A DNA stretch of 64,000 nt from Vibrio sp. Isolate32 (GCF_022397955.1 NZ_JAKEUQ010000008.1:244446-308445), one strand, 5' to 3'; counted from the stretch's first letter, positions 39,119 through 50,195 are shown. Notes: generated from the sequence alone by a model not told the origin. Program-made: numbers and translations.

Positions 39119-40315
39119 ATGGCACAGCAAGAAGCACAAACCAATAACTCAGGCTTTGTTTCCAACGAGCCACTGCGTGTAGGCATTGTTGTAGGAGAGC
39201 TCTCTGGCGATACCCTTGGCGAAGGTTTTATTAAAGCGATAAAAGCTCAGTACCCGAATGTAGAATTTGTTGGTATTGGCGGGCCAAAAATGAAAGCGCT
39301 AGGCTGTGAATCTTTGTTTGAGATGGAAGAGCTTGCTGTAATGGGCCTTGTTGAAGTACTTGGTCGCTTGCATCGTCTGCTCAAAGTAAAAGCAGAGCTG
39401 GTTAAATATTTCACTCAGAATCCACCAGATGTGTTCGTTGGTATTGATGCTCCTGACTTTAACTTGAGATTAGAGCTAGATCTTAAGAACGCAGGTATAA
39501 AAACGGTTCATTACGTTAGCCCTTCAGTGTGGGCATGGCGTCCAAAACGTATCTTTAAGATTGACAAAGCAACCGACTTGGTACTGGCGTTCCTACCATT
39601 TGAAAAAGCGTTCTACGATAAATATAACGTTGCCTGTGAGTTTGTTGGTCATACACTGGCAGATGCCATTCCTCTCGCGCCAAATCAAGCAGAAGCACGA
39701 GAGTTGCTTGGCTTAGAGCAAGACAAGCAGTGGCTAGCAGTTCTACCGGGCAGTCGTGGTGGTGAAATGAAGCTTATCGCGCAACCGTTCATTGAAACCT
39801 GTAAACGTATCAATCAAAAGTACCCAGACATCGGTTTTGTGGTAGCTGCTGTTAACGAAACCCGCAAGCAACAGTTTACCGAGATTTGGAAGGCGACAGC
39901 ACCAGAATTAGATTTTGTCATTGTGCAGGATACAGCTCGTAACGTGATCACTGCAGCGGACTCAGTACTATTGGCATCCGGCACGGTCGCTCTTGAGTGT
40001 ATGCTGCTTAAGCGTCCAATGGTTGTGGGCTACAAAGTGAATAAATTGACTGGCTACATTGTGCAGAAGCTGGCTATTACCGAGTTTGTGTCACTGCCGA
40101 ATATTCTGGCAGGTGAAGAAATCGTCAAAGAGCACATCTTGGAAGAGTGCCATCCAGATTTTTTATTCCCTTCGGTTGATAAGATGCTAGCTGCAGATAA
40201 CAGTGCGTTGATTGAACGCTTTACTGAAATGCACCACTGGATCCGTAAAGATGCTGACAAACAAGCCGCCAATGCGGTGCTGAAATTGATCGGTCGAGAG
40301 TTTGTTGAATCATAA
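39119..40315 (+). CDS. lpxB: LpxB, lipid-A-disaccharide synthase
   Basis: 398-aa GT19 glycosyltransferase joining two acylated glucosamine units. LRVGIVVGELSGDTLG is the N-terminal motif. VFVGIDAPDFNLRLE, YVSPSVWAWRPKRI and LLPGSRGGEMK-like blocks follow. It carries about 15 extra polar residues before LRVGIVVGE compared with E. coli, so a slightly later start is possible, though ATG 39119 is the only ATG in that stretch. Confidence 0.95.
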   Translation: MAQQEAQTNNSGFVSNEPLRVGIVVGELSGDTLGEGFIKAIKAQYPNVEFVGIGGPKMKALGCESLFEMEELAVMGLVEVLGRLHRLLKVKAELVKYFTQNPPDVFVGIDAPDFNLRLELDLKNAGIKTVHYVSPSVWAWRPKRIFKIDKATDLVLAFLPFEKAFYDKYNVACEFVGHTLADAIPLAPNQAEARELLGLEQDKQWLAVLPGSRGGEMKLIAQPFIETCKRINQKYPDIGFVVAAVNETRKQQFTEIWKATAPELDFVIVQDTARNVITAADSVLLASGTVALECMLLKRPMVVGYKVNKLTGYIVQKLAITEFVSLPNILAGEEIVKEHILEECHPDFLFPSVDKMLAADNSALIERFTEMHHWIRKDADKQAANAVLKLIGREFVES

Positions 40316-40363
40316 CGTGCTAGTTTCAAAGGCACGGGCTTAAAAGTTACAAAGAGAATTGTC

Positions 40364-40984
40364 ATGGCAGTAAAAGATAAAAAAGAGCTTCCACCTTTCG
40401 AGTATCCTCAAGGCTACCAGCTATTTGCTGGTGTCGATGAAGTAGGGCGTGGACCATTGGTTGGCGATATAGTGACAGCTGCAGTTATCCTAGATCCGAA
40501 TAATCCAATTGAAGGTTTGAACGACTCAAAGAAACTGTCTGAGAAAAAGCGTCTTGCTCTTCTTCCTGAAATTAAAGAGAAAGCATTGGCATGGTCTGTG
40601 GGCCGTTGTTCACCGCAAGAAATTGATGAACTCAATATTCTACAAGCGACTATGGTTGCGATGCAGCGCGCGATTGCTGGGTTAAGCGTTCAGCCAGATA
40701 TGGCGTTGATTGATGGCAACCGTGTACCTGAATTGCCAATGGCCGGTATTGCAGTGGTCAAAGGTGACTTGCGCGTCGCTGAAATCAGTGCAGCGTCTAT
40801 TATTGCTAAAGTCGTACGTGACCAAGAGATGGAAGAACTTGATAAGCTTCATCCGGAGTTTGGTTTTGCTAAGCACAAAGGTTACCCGACTAAGGCGCAT
40901 TTCGAGGCAATTGAAAAGCACGGTGTTACCGAGCACTACCGTAAGAGCTTTAAACCAGTAAAACGTATTTTAGGTATTGATTAA
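40364..40984 (+). CDS. rnhB: Ribonuclease HII
   Basis: 206-aa type-2 RNase H that removes ribonucleotides misincorporated in DNA. The catalytic acidic residues are in [13 protein letters not shown] (DE pair near residues 26-27), in [10 protein letters not shown] (Asp), and in SIIAKVVRD (Asp). Length is normal. It lies between lpxB and dnaE in conserved order. Confidence 0.96.
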   Translation: MAVKDKKELPPFEYPQGYQLFAGVDEVGRGPLVGDIVTAAVILDPNNPIEGLNDSKKLSEKKRLALLPEIKEKALAWSVGRCSPQEIDELNILQATMVAMQRAIAGLSVQPDMALIDGNRVPELPMAGIAVVKGDLRVAEISAASIIAKVVRDQEMEELDKLHPEFGFAKHKGYPTKAHFEAIEKHGVTEHYRKSFKPVKRILGID

Positions 40985-41096
40985 GTGCTACACAGATAAG
41001 CGTTCATCTTCGAATAAATTTGCTTACTAGCAGTAGAAAAAAATAGAATACACTCAGTTGTAATCCTAGGCTCCGGTCTAGAACTCAGGAAAAATA

Positions 41097-44000
41097 ATGT
41101 CAGATCCAAAATTTGTTCACCTACGCGTACACAGTGACTTTTCTATGGTGGATGGCCTGTCTAAGGTGCCACCATTAGTTAAAAAAGTTGCTGAAATGGG
41201 TATGCCAGCTCTAGCACTTACCGACTTCACTAACCTATGTGGTTTGGTGAAATTTTACGGTACTGCCCATGGGTGTGGGGTTAAACCAATTATTGGTGCT
41301 GATTTTTTGATGCAATCTCCAGAATTTGGAGATGAGCTGACGAAACTGACGGTTTTAGCGTCTGATAACAAAGGTTATAACAACCTTACCTTGCTGATTT
41401 CAAAAGCTTACTTGCGTGGTCACATACAGCATCAACCTGTGATCGACAAAGAGTGGTTAATCGAAAACGCTGAAGGCTTGATCATCTTATCTGGCGCCAA
41501 AGAAGGCGAGATCGGTAAGGCATTACTGAAAGGTAACCGTGATCTCGTCGCGAGTAGTGTCGAATTTTACAAGGCTCACTTCCCTGATCGCTTTTACTTA
41601 GAGCTGATTCGTACCGGACGTGCCGATGAAGAGTCTTACCTGCACTTCGCGTTAGAGCTTGCTGAGCAACAAGATTTACCTGTTGTGGCAACCAATGAAG
41701 TAGTGTTCTTAACCGAAGATTTGTTTGATGCTCATGAAATCCGCGTAGCGATCCACGATGGTTATACCATGGTCGATCCACGTCGCCCTAAAAACTACAG
41801 CGCGCAACAGTATCTTCGTAGCGAAGAAGAGATGTGTGAGCTGTTTTCAGATATCCCAGAAGCGCTTGAAAACAGCGTTGAGATTGCTAAGCGTTGTAAC
41901 GTTACTGTTCGTCTTGGTGAGTACTTCCTCCCTAACTTCCCGACCGAAGGTTTAGCGATCGAAGACTTCTTGATCAAGAAGTCAGAAGAAGGTCTTGAGC
42001 GTCGTTTAGCATTCCTTTTCCCAGATGAGCAAGTTCGAGCTGAGCGCCGTCCTGAATACGATGAGCGCCTTAAAGTCGAACTGGAAGTTATCAACAACAT
42101 GGGTTTCCCGGGTTACTTCTTGATCGTAATGGAGTTCATCCAATGGTCTAAAGATAACGATGTGCCAGTAGGCCCAGGTCGTGGTTCGGGGGCGGGTTCA
42201 TTGGTGGCGTACGCATTGGATATCACTGACCTCGATCCACTAGAATACGATCTACTATTCGAACGTTTCTTGAACCCAGAACGTGTCTCGATGCCCGATT
42301 TCGATATCGACTTCTGTATGGATAAGCGTGACCAAGTAATTGATCACGTTGCAGAAATGTATGGTCGTGATGCGGTATCTCAGATCATCACCTTTGGTAC
42401 CATGGCGGCAAAAGCGGTAATCCGTGACGTAGGCCGTGTACTGGGTCACCCGTTTGGCTTCGTTGACCGCATCTCTAAACTTGTACCGCCAGATCCGGGT
42501 ATGACACTTGAGAAAGCCTTTCTTGCCGAGCCTGCATTACCAGAGCTTTACGATGGTGATGAAGAGGTTCGCGAACTGATCGATAAGTGTCGTATCCTAG
42601 AAGGTTGTACGCGAAACGCCGGTAAACACGCGGGAGGTGTTGTAATCTCACCAACCACGATCACGGACTTTGCGCCTATCTATGCGGATGCTGAAGGTAA
42701 CTTCCCGGTTACGCAATTCGATAAGAATGACGTTGAAACTGCGGGCTTGGTGAAGTTTGACTTCTTGGGTCTACGTACCCTGACCATCATCGACTGGGCG
42801 TTGGGCCTAGTGAATCCACGCTTAAAGAAAGAAGGCAAAGAGCCGGTTCGTATTGAATCGATCCCTCTGGATGACCAAGCGTCGTTTAACCTACTACAAA
42901 ACTCAGAAACCACTGCGGTATTCCAGCTGGAATCACGCGGTATGAAAGACTTGATCAAACGTCTTCAGCCTGACTGTTTTGAAGATATCATCGCATTGGT
43001 AGCCTTGTTCCGTCCGGGTCCCCTGCAATCAGGCATGGTAGATAACTTTATCGACCGTAAGCACGGTCGAGAAGCGGTCTCTTACCCAGATGAAACATGG
43101 CAACATGAATCGCTAAAAGACACGTTAGAACCAACCTATGGGATCATCCTTTACCAAGAGCAGGTAATGCAAATTGCACAGATCCTAGCGGGTTATACGC
43201 TGGGTGGCGCGGATATGCTGCGTCGTGCGATGGGTAAGAAGAAGCCAGAAGAGATGGCGAAGCAGCGTGGTACCTTCAAAGAAGGTGCAGAAGCCAACGG
43301 TGTTGATGGCGAACTTGCCATGAAGATCTTTGACTTGGTAGAAAAGTTTGCGGGCTACGGCTTTAACAAATCGCACTCAGCCGCTTACGCGCTGGTTTCT
43401 TACCAAACACTTTGGCTGAAAACACACTACCCAGCAGAGTTTATGGCCGCGGTAATGACGGCGGACATGGATAACACCGAGAAGGTTATTGGCCTTGTTG
43501 ATGAGTGTTTCCGTATGAAGCTCAAACTGCTGCCGCCTGATATCAACTCTGGTCTCTATCGATTTAATGTTGATGATGACGGTGCGATAGTTTACGGCAT
43601 TGGTGCGATCAAAGGGGTAGGTGAAGGCCCGATTGAAGCGATTATTGAAGCGCGAAATAAAGGCGGTTACTTCAAAGATTTATTCGACTTCTGTGCGCGT
43701 ATTGATTTAAAGAAAGTTAACAAGCGTGTTATCGAAAAGTTGATTCTATCGGGTGCGTTAGATAGATTAGGCCCTCACCGTGCAGCGATGATGGCCTCAT
43801 TGGCTGATGCGGTTAAAGCGGCAAGTCAATATCACCATGCCGAGTCCTTTGGGCAATCCGACATGTTTGGTGTATTGACGGATGCTCCGGAAGAGGTGGA
43901 GCACAAATACACCCAAGTGCCTAAGTGGCCCGAAAAGGTTTGGCTCGAAGGTGAACGTGAAACGCTAGGTTTGTATCTGACGGGTCACCCAGTTAACGTG

Positions 44001-44576
44001 TACATCAAAGAGTTAGCGAAATACACTAGCTGCCGTCTGAAAGACGCGACGCCAACACGCCGTGATCAATCATTAACGATTGCCGGACTGGTGATTGCAG
44101 CACGTGTAATGACCACCAAGCGTGGTACTCGAATTGGTTTGATGACCATCGACGATCGATCTGGGCGTATGGAAGTGATGTTGTTCTCAGATGCGCTCGA
44201 TCGTTACGCAGAATTGCTCGAAAAAGACAAAATTGTGGTTGTTTCTGGACAGGTCAGCTTTGATGACTTCAACGGTGGGCTTAAAATGTCCGCGCGCGAG
44301 GTCATGGACTTAGGAAGCGCTCGTGAAAAATATGCTCGTGGGGTATCGGTATCTATCGATGAATCCCAAATTAATGGTCAATTTTTTGAACGATTTAGTC
44401 AAATCTTAGAACCTTATAGAGCCGGAACGGTTCCAGTCAATGTATACTACCAACGTGCCGACGCTAGAGCGCGGTTAACATTGGGCACAGAATGGCGTGT
44501 TACGCCAAGTGATACATTACTAGACGAATTAAAACAGTTGCTTGGAAATAGCCAAGTAGAACTCGAATTTAACTAA
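41097..44576 (+). CDS. dnaE: DNA polymerase III alpha subunit
   Basis: 1159-aa catalytic subunit of the replicative polymerase. The PHP domain covers about residues 1-280 ([15 protein letters not shown]). The polymerase catalytic aspartates are in [10 protein letters not shown] near residues 400-410. The beta-clamp-binding segment QSDMFG is near residue 920, and the OB domain ([18 protein letters not shown]) near residue 980. Length matches E. coli (1160 aa). Confidence 0.98.
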   Translation: MSDPKFVHLRVHSDFSMVDGLSKVPPLVKKVAEMGMPALALTDFTNLCGLVKFYGTAHGCGVKPIIGADFLMQSPEFGDELTKLTVLASDNKGYNNLTLLISKAYLRGHIQHQPVIDKEWLIENAEGLIILSGAKEGEIGKALLKGNRDLVASSVEFYKAHFPDRFYLELIRTGRADEESYLHFALELAEQQDLPVVATNEVVFLTEDLFDAHEIRVAIHDGYTMVDPRRPKNYSAQQYLRSEEEMCELFSDIPEALENSVEIAKRCNVTVRLGEYFLPNFPTEGLAIEDFLIKKSEEGLERRLAFLFPDEQVRAERRPEYDERLKVELEVINNMGFPGYFLIVMEFIQWSKDNDVPVGPGRGSGAGSLVAYALDITDLDPLEYDLLFERFLNPERVSMPDFDIDFCMDKRDQVIDHVAEMYGRDAVSQIITFGTMAAKAVIRDVGRVLGHPFGFVDRISKLVPPDPGMTLEKAFLAEPALPELYDGDEEVRELIDKCRILEGCTRNAGKHAGGVVISPTTITDFAPIYADAEGNFPVTQFDKNDVETAGLVKFDFLGLRTLTIIDWALGLVNPRLKKEGKEPVRIESIPLDDQASFNLLQNSETTAVFQLESRGMKDLIKRLQPDCFEDIIALVALFRPGPLQSGMVDNFIDRKHGREAVSYPDETWQHESLKDTLEPTYGIILYQEQVMQIAQILAGYTLGGADMLRRAMGKKKPEEMAKQRGTFKEGAEANGVDGELAMKIFDLVEKFAGYGFNKSHSAAYALVSYQTLWLKTHYPAEFMAAVMTADMDNTEKVIGLVDECFRMKLKLLPPDINSGLYRFNVDDDGAIVYGIGAIKGVGEGPIEAIIEARNKGGYFKDLFDFCARIDLKKVNKRVIEKLILSGALDRLGPHRAAMMASLADAVKAASQYHHAESFGQSDMFGVLTDAPEEVEHKYTQVPKWPEKVWLEGERETLGLYLTGHPVNVYIKELAKYTSCRLKDATPTRRDQSLTIAGLVIAARVMTTKRGTRIGLMTIDDRSGRMEVMLFSDALDRYAELLEKDKIVVVSGQVSFDDFNGGLKMSAREVMDLGSAREKYARGVSVSIDESQINGQFFERFSQILEPYRAGTVPVNVYYQRADARARLTLGTEWRVTPSDTLLDELKQLLGNSQVELEFN

Positions 44577-44621
44577 AATTTAGCTTCGCGAATGCAGAGC
44601 TGATTCAACAAGGATTCATAG

Positions 44622-45581
44622 ATGAGCCTGAACTTTCTAGAATTTGAAAAGCCTATCGCTGAACTTGAAGCAAAAATCGAAGCGCTACGTGACGTTTCGC
44701 GTCACGGTGGTGACACAGCGGTAGATTTAGACAAAGAAATCGAACAACTAGAGAAAAAAAGCTTAGAGCTTAAACAGAAAATCTTTAGTGACTTAGGTGC
44801 ATGGCAGGTAGCTCAACTTGCTCGTCACCCTCAACGTCCATACACCAAAGATTACCTGGAGCATGCATTCACAGAGTTTGAAGAAATGGCGGGCGATCGT
44901 GCTTACGCTGACGACAAAGCTATTGTGGGTGGTATGGCTCGTCTAAATGGCCGTCCTGTTATGGTTATTGGTCACCAGAAGGGTCGTGAGACTAAAGAGA
45001 AAGTGATCCGTAACTTTGGTATGCCAAAGCCAGAAGGTTACCGTAAGGCGCTACGCCTAATGGAAACCGCTGAGCGTTTCAAAATGCCTATCATTACTTT
45101 CATCGACACCGCGGGCGCATACCCAGGTGTTGGTGCTGAAGAGCGTGGTCAATCTGAAGCTATCGCTAAAAACCTAAAAGTGATGGCGGGTCTTTCAGTT
45201 CCTGTTATTTGTAACGTTGTGGGTGAAGGCGGTTCTGGTGGTGCACTAGCGATTGGTGTTGGTGACTACGTGAATATGCTTCAGTACTCTACGTACTCAG
45301 TAATCTCTCCAGAAGGTTGTGCTTCAATCCTATGGCGCGATTCGGATAAAGCACCACAAGCAGCTGAAGCGATGGGCTTGATTGCTCCTCGTCTCAAAGA
45401 GCTTGAGCTTATCGACGAAATCATCCCTGAGCCGCTAGGTGGCGCGCACCGTGATCCAGTACAAACCGCTCAGAACATGAAAGACATGTTAGTTAAGCAG
45501 CTAGAAGAGTTAGAGCAGCTTGATAACGAAACGCTTCTTGAGCGTCGTTACCAGCGTCTAATGAGCTACGGCTACTGCTGA
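44622..45581 (+). CDS. accA: Acetyl-CoA carboxylase carboxyltransferase alpha subunit
   Basis: 319-aa subunit that, with AccD, transfers CO2 from biotin to acetyl-CoA to form malonyl-CoA. A N-terminal coiled coil ([11 protein letters not shown]) precedes the crotonase-fold domain with [27 protein letters not shown] and [16 protein letters not shown], the oxyanion loop. It follows dnaE with a 45-bp gap and ends at a terminator. Confidence 0.97.
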   Translation: MSLNFLEFEKPIAELEAKIEALRDVSRHGGDTAVDLDKEIEQLEKKSLELKQKIFSDLGAWQVAQLARHPQRPYTKDYLEHAFTEFEEMAGDRAYADDKAIVGGMARLNGRPVMVIGHQKGRETKEKVIRNFGMPKPEGYRKALRLMETAERFKMPIITFIDTAGAYPGVGAEERGQSEAIAKNLKVMAGLSVPVICNVVGEGGSGGALAIGVGDYVNMLQYSTYSVISPEGCASILWRDSDKAPQAAEAMGLIAPRLKELELIDEIIPEPLGGAHRDPVQTAQNMKDMLVKQLEELEQLDNETLLERRYQRLMSYGYC

Positions 45582-45626
45582 TAAGTTGCCTTAGTAATAA
45601 GGTCTGCTTAACGTAACAAGTTGATG

Positions 45627-45658
45627 AAAGGGTTGGACTCAGTGTCAACCCTTTTTTA
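45627..45658 (+). terminator. accA terminator
   Basis: AAAGGGTTG/CAACCCTTT (45627-45635 with 45645-45653), with further inner pairing, is followed by Ts. It probably ends the long envelope/replication cluster. Confidence 0.87.
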
Positions 45659-45707
45659 TTATTAAAACATTACCCCTTGACACACGACCTCTTGGTTTAT
45701 TGCCCTA

Positions 45708-47039
45708 ATGACGCACTTAATTGATACCTTCACATCTGTTCTTGATCAAAGCGCGCTTAAGCCTTGTCGGTTGATCGTCGCTTTCAGTGGTGGTGTCGAT
45801 TCACGAGTTTTGTTGGAGTTGGCTGTTAAATACGCACAAACACATGATATCGAATGTCAGGCGGTTCATGTACATCATGGCTTGAGTGACAATGCTGACC
45901 ATTGGGCTGAACAATGCCAAACATGGTGTGATGATTTGTCAGTGCCTTTGGCTGTGGAGCGTGTCTCACTGGATGTCCATAGTGGTGAAAGTATTGAAAA
46001 GCTCGCTCGAGACGCCAGGTATAACGCCTTCAAATCTCATATTCGACACGGGGATGTACTGATTACTGGTCAACACGTCGATGATCAAGTAGAGACTTTT
46101 CTATTATCGTTAAAGCGCGGCAGCGGTCCTAAAGGCCTCTCATCGATGGCGAAAGTGATGCCATTTTCAGTTGCTTATATTGCTCGTCCTATGCTGTCAG
46201 TAACCAGAGCAGAGATTGAAGCGTTCGCTCGCCGTATAGGGTTAACTTGGGTTGAAGATGAAAGTAATCAGGACGTGCGTTTCGACCGTAACTTTATTCG
46301 CCACCAAGTGACTCCGGTTCTGACTGAGCGTTGGCCCAGCTTTCGAGAGTCTGTCAGTCGCAGCGCCCAGCTCTGTGCCGAGCAAGAGATGTTGCTAGAC
46401 GAGTTGTTAGCTTCTCACTTGCAACGCTCCCTCGGTGATGACCAGAGCTTGAGCATTGTGGTTTTATCTGAGCAATCTGCTTTACTAAGAGCGCGTTTGT
46501 TGAGAATGTGGTTAGGTCATTGCCAGCAAGCGATGCCGAGCCAAAAGCAACTCCAGCTTATCTGGGAGGAAGTGGCGTGTGCTCAGCGTGATGCTAATCC
46601 TAAGCTGATGTTAAACGGCGCTGAAGTTAGGCGTTTTAATCAAAAACTCTATTTGGTTCGAGAGACTAAAGATCTATCGGACTGGCAAGGTGACATTGTT
46701 GTTGGCGGAAAGTTGCTTCTGCCTGATGGCTTGGGACATGTCAGCTTGCAAGCGGGGGGATCTGAGCCCGAACCGGGGCGTCGCGCACAAACGTTCAGCT
46801 TACCAAACCAAAATGCGGTCTTACGTGTTACCTTTAACCCTGAAGGATTATCAGCGCATCCTGTTGGACGTGGACATAGTCGAAAGCTCAAAAAACTCTT
46901 TCAAGAGTATCAAGTACCCAGTTGGTTACGACGTAGAACGCCAATATTAATGAATAGCGATCGAGTGATCGCTGTTTTAGGCTTATTCGTAGATAAAAAC
47001 TACGAAGGTCAAGATTGTGAGGCGCTTTGGAGCAAGTAG
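45708..47039 (+). CDS. tilS: TilS, tRNA(Ile)-lysidine synthetase
   Basis: 443-aa enzyme that converts C34 of tRNA-Ile(CAU) to lysidine, changing it from AUG to AUA decoding. The ATP loop is VAFSGGVDSRVLLEL near residues 24-38. The HHGLSDNADHWA segment, TGQHVDDQVETFLL and the C-terminal TilS domain (VSLQAGGSEPEPGRR...LKKLFQEYQVPSWLRRRTP) are all present. It is adjacent to accA as in related genomes. ATG 45708 follows a weak ribosome binding site. Confidence 0.95.
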   Translation: MTHLIDTFTSVLDQSALKPCRLIVAFSGGVDSRVLLELAVKYAQTHDIECQAVHVHHGLSDNADHWAEQCQTWCDDLSVPLAVERVSLDVHSGESIEKLARDARYNAFKSHIRHGDVLITGQHVDDQVETFLLSLKRGSGPKGLSSMAKVMPFSVAYIARPMLSVTRAEIEAFARRIGLTWVEDESNQDVRFDRNFIRHQVTPVLTERWPSFRESVSRSAQLCAEQEMLLDELLASHLQRSLGDDQSLSIVVLSEQSALLRARLLRMWLGHCQQAMPSQKQLQLIWEEVACAQRDANPKLMLNGAEVRRFNQKLYLVRETKDLSDWQGDIVVGGKLLLPDGLGHVSLQAGGSEPEPGRRAQTFSLPNQNAVLRVTFNPEGLSAHPVGRGHSRKLKKLFQEYQVPSWLRRRTPILMNSDRVIAVLGLFVDKNYEGQDCEALWSK

Positions 47040-47097
47040 AAAAAGTTTGTGTCACAATTCACCGTCACTTTAATAAAAATAATTAATGGAATATGCA

Positions 47098-47409
47098 ATG
47101 ATGAAAATTACACTAGGATTAGTTCTTGGATTTGGGCTATTGAGTGGTAACGCTCTGGCAGGTGATGTTGCTGCAGGACAAGCAAAAGCAGCAGTGTGCG
47201 CAGCTTGTCACGGTGCTGACGGTATCGCAGTGATCCCGGGTTACCCAAACCTTAAAGGTCAAAACGAGCAATATCTTGTTTCATCCATCAATGCTTACAA
47301 AACTAAACAGCGCAACGGTGGTTTGGCCGCTGTAATGCAAGCTCAAGCTTCAATGCTGAGCGATGAAGACATCGCGAATCTAGCCGCTTACTACGCAAGC
47401 CTTAAGTAA
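47098..47409 (+). CDS. Small periplasmic cytochrome c
   Basis: About 103 aa. A signal peptide ([19 protein letters not shown]) precedes one class-I heme site CAACH in [23 protein letters not shown], like single domains of cytochrome c4/c553. A downstream methionine in [14 protein letters not shown] could be the sixth ligand. Frame starts are ATG 47086, 47098 and 47101; GGAAT spaced before 47098/47101 makes these more likely. A soluble electron carrier is expected. It is convergent with the LysR fragment and overlaps it by 19 bp. Confidence 0.88.
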   Translation: MMKITLGLVLGFGLLSGNALAGDVAAGQAKAAVCAACHGADGIAVIPGYPNLKGQNEQYLVSSINAYKTKQRNGGLAAVMQAQASMLSDEDIANLAAYYASLK

Positions 47410-48099
47410 AACCTTCTCAAAGCGCTGATTAAACAAGTCGATAAATTTCGAGCCAGAGCTTTAGAGGAGACTTTTCGCGCCGCTAGACGGTAGTTCGGCA
47501 CAAATACGTAATAGCCATAATGGCTATGCATACTCAATTGTTGGATGTGGTGGACCTCACCCCTCGACATCGCCTGTTGCACCATAAAATCAGGCAGGAG
47601 GGCAAGCCCTTTGCCAAGCTTTACCGCTTCATAAGAAAGATAGAAATGCTCATGACCGACAGGGTGATAATGAGTCGCGCTTTGCAGAGATTGTTCTAGT
47701 TTGAACTGCTCCCACAACTGCGGGCGCGTTGTTTGAGGAATAAAAGCGAAATTCGCAATGGACTGTTTGTCGTTACACGTTGAAGAACTTGATGAGCCCG
47801 TTAGCAGCAGCGTTTCTTGACGCAACAATCGACCATGTTCATAGTGACTAGAAAGAGGAAGGCAGCGGATGGTGATGTCGCTGTCTACATCTAACTGATT
47901 TATTGGACCATCACTGGTGCGAACTTTAACGTGGATATCAGGGTGGACTTGATGGAATGCATCAATGTTTGGCACCAACCACAAACTGGCGAAAGAAGGC
48001 GTGACATCGACCACCAATAACTCTTGTTCTGTATCGGTTTGAATCAGGCTTACCGTCGCATGTTGGATGATTTCCAACGCTTCGGTCACCTTGGGTAAG
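47391..48099 (-). pseudogene. LysR-family regulator, N-terminal part lost at an IS element
   Basis: The minus-strand frame carries a LysR substrate-binding domain (LPKVTEALEIIQHATVSL, then TPSFASLWLVPNIDAFHQVHPDIHV and GLALLPDFMVQQAMSRGEVHHI), closest in style to GcvA-like members. The helix-turn-helix is absent. The frame enters the left end of the IS at 48100, and the first codons seen (MGQACLLSELSNKA) are IS sequence. The missing N-terminal half is not found on the other side of the element, so this is a remnant and not a simple insertion. Confidence 0.85.
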
Positions 48100-49151
48100 G
48101 CTTTGTTGCTTAATTCAGAGAGAAGGCATGCCTGCCCCATCGTGCTTAATTCTTAATCGATATACTGTGTTTCAGGCATACCAAGCCCTGTAAGCGTATT
48201 CAGGGCTTTGATCATAGCGTAAGTCTCGCCAACTTGAGCGTTGTAGTTCCTCAGGCTTAATTTCCCACCTAGCAACTGTTTTACTCGGTACATTGGGGTC
48301 TCTGACAGAGAGCGCTTATGATAGCCATACCGCTTTTTCCACTTCTTGTTAGAGCCGTAGACCTCCTGGCAACCTACCGCTAAATTACAAGGATGCCCTT
48401 GTTCCCAGAAGGCTGCCCCTTCTCTTGGCGGGATGAGCGGAACAGCTCGCTTGAACCGTATGGCATCATGGCAATTCCTCTTGTCATAAGCGCCATCGCC
48501 TGATATCTCAATGATTTTCCGACGTATCTGCTTGAGTAAGTTGGGGAGCACTTCGGCATCGGTTACGTTAGATAAGCTCAGCTCTGCTGCGACTATTTTG
48601 TGGGTGCTTGTATCTACTGCGATGTGCAGCTTACGCCAGACTCTGCGCTTGCCATCAGTTCCATGCTTCTTGACCTTCCATTCACCTTCGCCATAAACCT
48701 TGAGACCAGTGGCATCAATGGCTAGGTGTTGTATCGCACCTCTGGTTTTAGTTTTAAATGAAACCTCAACATCCTTAGCTCGGCGGCTTATACAGGTGTA
48801 ATGGGGGCAAACCAGCGGGATGTTAGCCAGCTTAAATATGGAGTCTAGAAAACCTTGCAGCGCTCTCAATGGCATAGAGAAACGTGTTTCACCATCAGAG
48901 CGGTAGTAATGGCTAAGTCGCTGAATCGGCGAGGTCTACCACGCTTGCCTTGTTTGTTTTGCTTCCACTCGGCTATAGCTTCCTCATCATTCCAAAAGGT
49001 CAGAGAACCACGGTTGATTAAGGCTTTGTTGTACTGCTTCCAGTTAGTTGTTTTGTAACGAGGTTTAGGCATGAGGGTACTACGATGGATGGGTGTAGCC
49101 GATCAGATCGTAGCTTGTAGATTTAGTTCCACCGATTTAAGCAACAAGGCC
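48100..49151. mobile_element. IS5-family (IS903-group) insertion sequence
   Basis: About 1052 bp bounded by inverted repeats GGCTTTGTTGCTTAATTC (48100-48117) and GATTTAAGCAACAAGGCC (49134-49151), which match at 16 of 18 positions when one is reversed. It carries one minus-strand transposase gene. No matching 9-bp target duplication is seen in the flanks (left flank ...CTTGGGTAA, right flank TCGTAAGGC...), so the two sides were probably not originally adjacent. Confidence 0.88.
48153..49072 (-). pseudogene. IS5-family transposase, frameshifted
   Basis: Two overlapping frames together make a complete IS903-type transposase of about 306 codons. The N-terminal part (from 49072, MPKPRYKTTNWKQYNKALINRG) ends in an altered MVKHVSLCH near 48866. 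The rest continues in the next frame from MPLRALQGFLDSIF (48875). A single missing T in the GTTTC stretch near 48885 explains the shift. DDE residues remain: LAIDATGLKVYGEGEW (D), GDGAYD (D) and AQVGETYAMIKALN (E). The total, 920 bp, is one base short of a whole number of codons. Activity is doubtful without slippage. Confidence 0.87.
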
Positions 49152-49334
49152 TCGTAAGGCGTTTAAATTTTTCGTTTAGACGGCTGAAAAGCGAAGCTAG
49201 GCACTTTCCGGATGGGTTCTCAGGAAAAGTTAAAATTTATAGTGATATATACGCAACATATGTAACTAGTATGTTTACAACTTATATCATATTGTGATTT
49301 AATGTCGTCGTTTTTACACAAAGAGGCATAAGTT
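49152..49334 (+). other. Island junction and leader of the biosynthetic operon
   Basis: 183 bp between the IS right end and the first operon gene. It contains no LysR N-terminal sequence, which marks a break in chromosome synteny. The later part is very AT-rich, with TATATAC, TATATCATATTG and a CATATG...AGTATG near-palindrome, and must hold the operon promoter. No specific box could be named. Confidence 0.45.
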
Positions 49335-50129
49335 TTGATCGATTCAATTATAGAACTTGAATCAAAGAGTAAAAAATCTTGGGATAAGGGTTACAAGAGG
49401 TTTGTTAATTACTTAAATAAAGACGATCCGGTTGTAAATAGACAACTGGAAAATCTTAAAGAGAGTTTTACTATTTTACCTAAGGACCCATATGACTCAT
49501 CTGGAACAAGGTACCGGCAATATAGTCGAGCAGTATATCTTCCATGGAAGGGATCTATAGACTGGGTGTCGGATGATAGTATCTCAGATGGACTGAAAAA
49601 AATCCCTTATTATCAAGGTGAATTTAATCCTGAACACTCTTTAAAATGGCGTTATTTTGACCCTATATCTAAGGTTATCCTTGATAACCCAGTATTCAAA
49701 AAAATAATAGAAATAGCTGTAAAAGAAGCGGTATGGGAAGAAATAGATTTCTACAGACCAATATCAATTGGAGCGCACGTTATTTCACAAAAGGTAGATC
49801 TGTTGTCTAATGAAGCTTACCAGTCTCCATGCTGTATGCACCAAGATGGTGAAATGTACGACTATGTTTTTCTAATCGATAGAAAAAATATTGAAGGAGG
49901 TATGAGCTATATCGCAAATACTGCTTCAGTAAATATACTCCCAGAAAATGTTCATAACGACAATGTCATAGATAGATTCACATTAAATGAACCATTAGAA
50001 GGCTTCGGAGTGAAGGATATTGATGTTAGCCATGGAGTAGAAAGAATAAGATTAAAGAAAGGCGCTAATTCAGGGTATAGAAATACAATCCTGGTTGATT
50101 TGACACCTATGTACGAAAATCTAAGGTGA
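49335..50129 (+). CDS. 2-oxoglutarate/Fe(II) dioxygenase (2OG-Fe_Oxy_2 type amino acid hydroxylase)
   Basis: 264 aa. The HxD...H iron triad fits H169 and D171 in CCMHQDGEMYDY and H233 in DVSHGVERI; R249 in SGYRNTILVDLTPM would bind 2-oxoglutarate. The RYRQYSRAVYLPW block near residue 59 is typical of the pfam10014 family, whose studied members hydroxylate free L-isoleucine and related amino acids. A TTG start at 49335 follows AGAGG. First gene of the operon, next to an ACP and an amino acid:carrier protein ligase, it probably makes or tailors a hydroxy-amino-acid building block. Substrate is unknown. Confidence 0.78.
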   Translation: MIDSIIELESKSKKSWDKGYKRFVNYLNKDDPVVNRQLENLKESFTILPKDPYDSSGTRYRQYSRAVYLPWKGSIDWVSDDSISDGLKKIPYYQGEFNPEHSLKWRYFDPISKVILDNPVFKKIIEIAVKEAVWEEIDFYRPISIGAHVISQKVDLLSNEAYQSPCCMHQDGEMYDYVFLIDRKNIEGGMSYIANTASVNILPENVHNDNVIDRFTLNEPLEGFGVKDIDVSHGVERIRLKKGANSGYRNTILVDLTPMYENLR

Positions 50130-50195
50130 GCAATAAACTTTACGATTCTAAATGTAATAACCTAGAAAATTTTACTTAAAAAGGAATTATATAAA

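Noticed and set aside
48141..48160. Left end of the IS placed at CATCGTGCTTAATTC just past the transposase stop
   Set aside because: It matches the right end only 12/18. The copy at 48100-48117 matches 16/18 and agrees with where LysR homology begins.
49152..49260. Missing LysR N-terminus just beyond the IS right end
   Set aside because: Translating the minus strand gives no LysR helix-turn-helix sequence there, only stop-containing unrelated reading.
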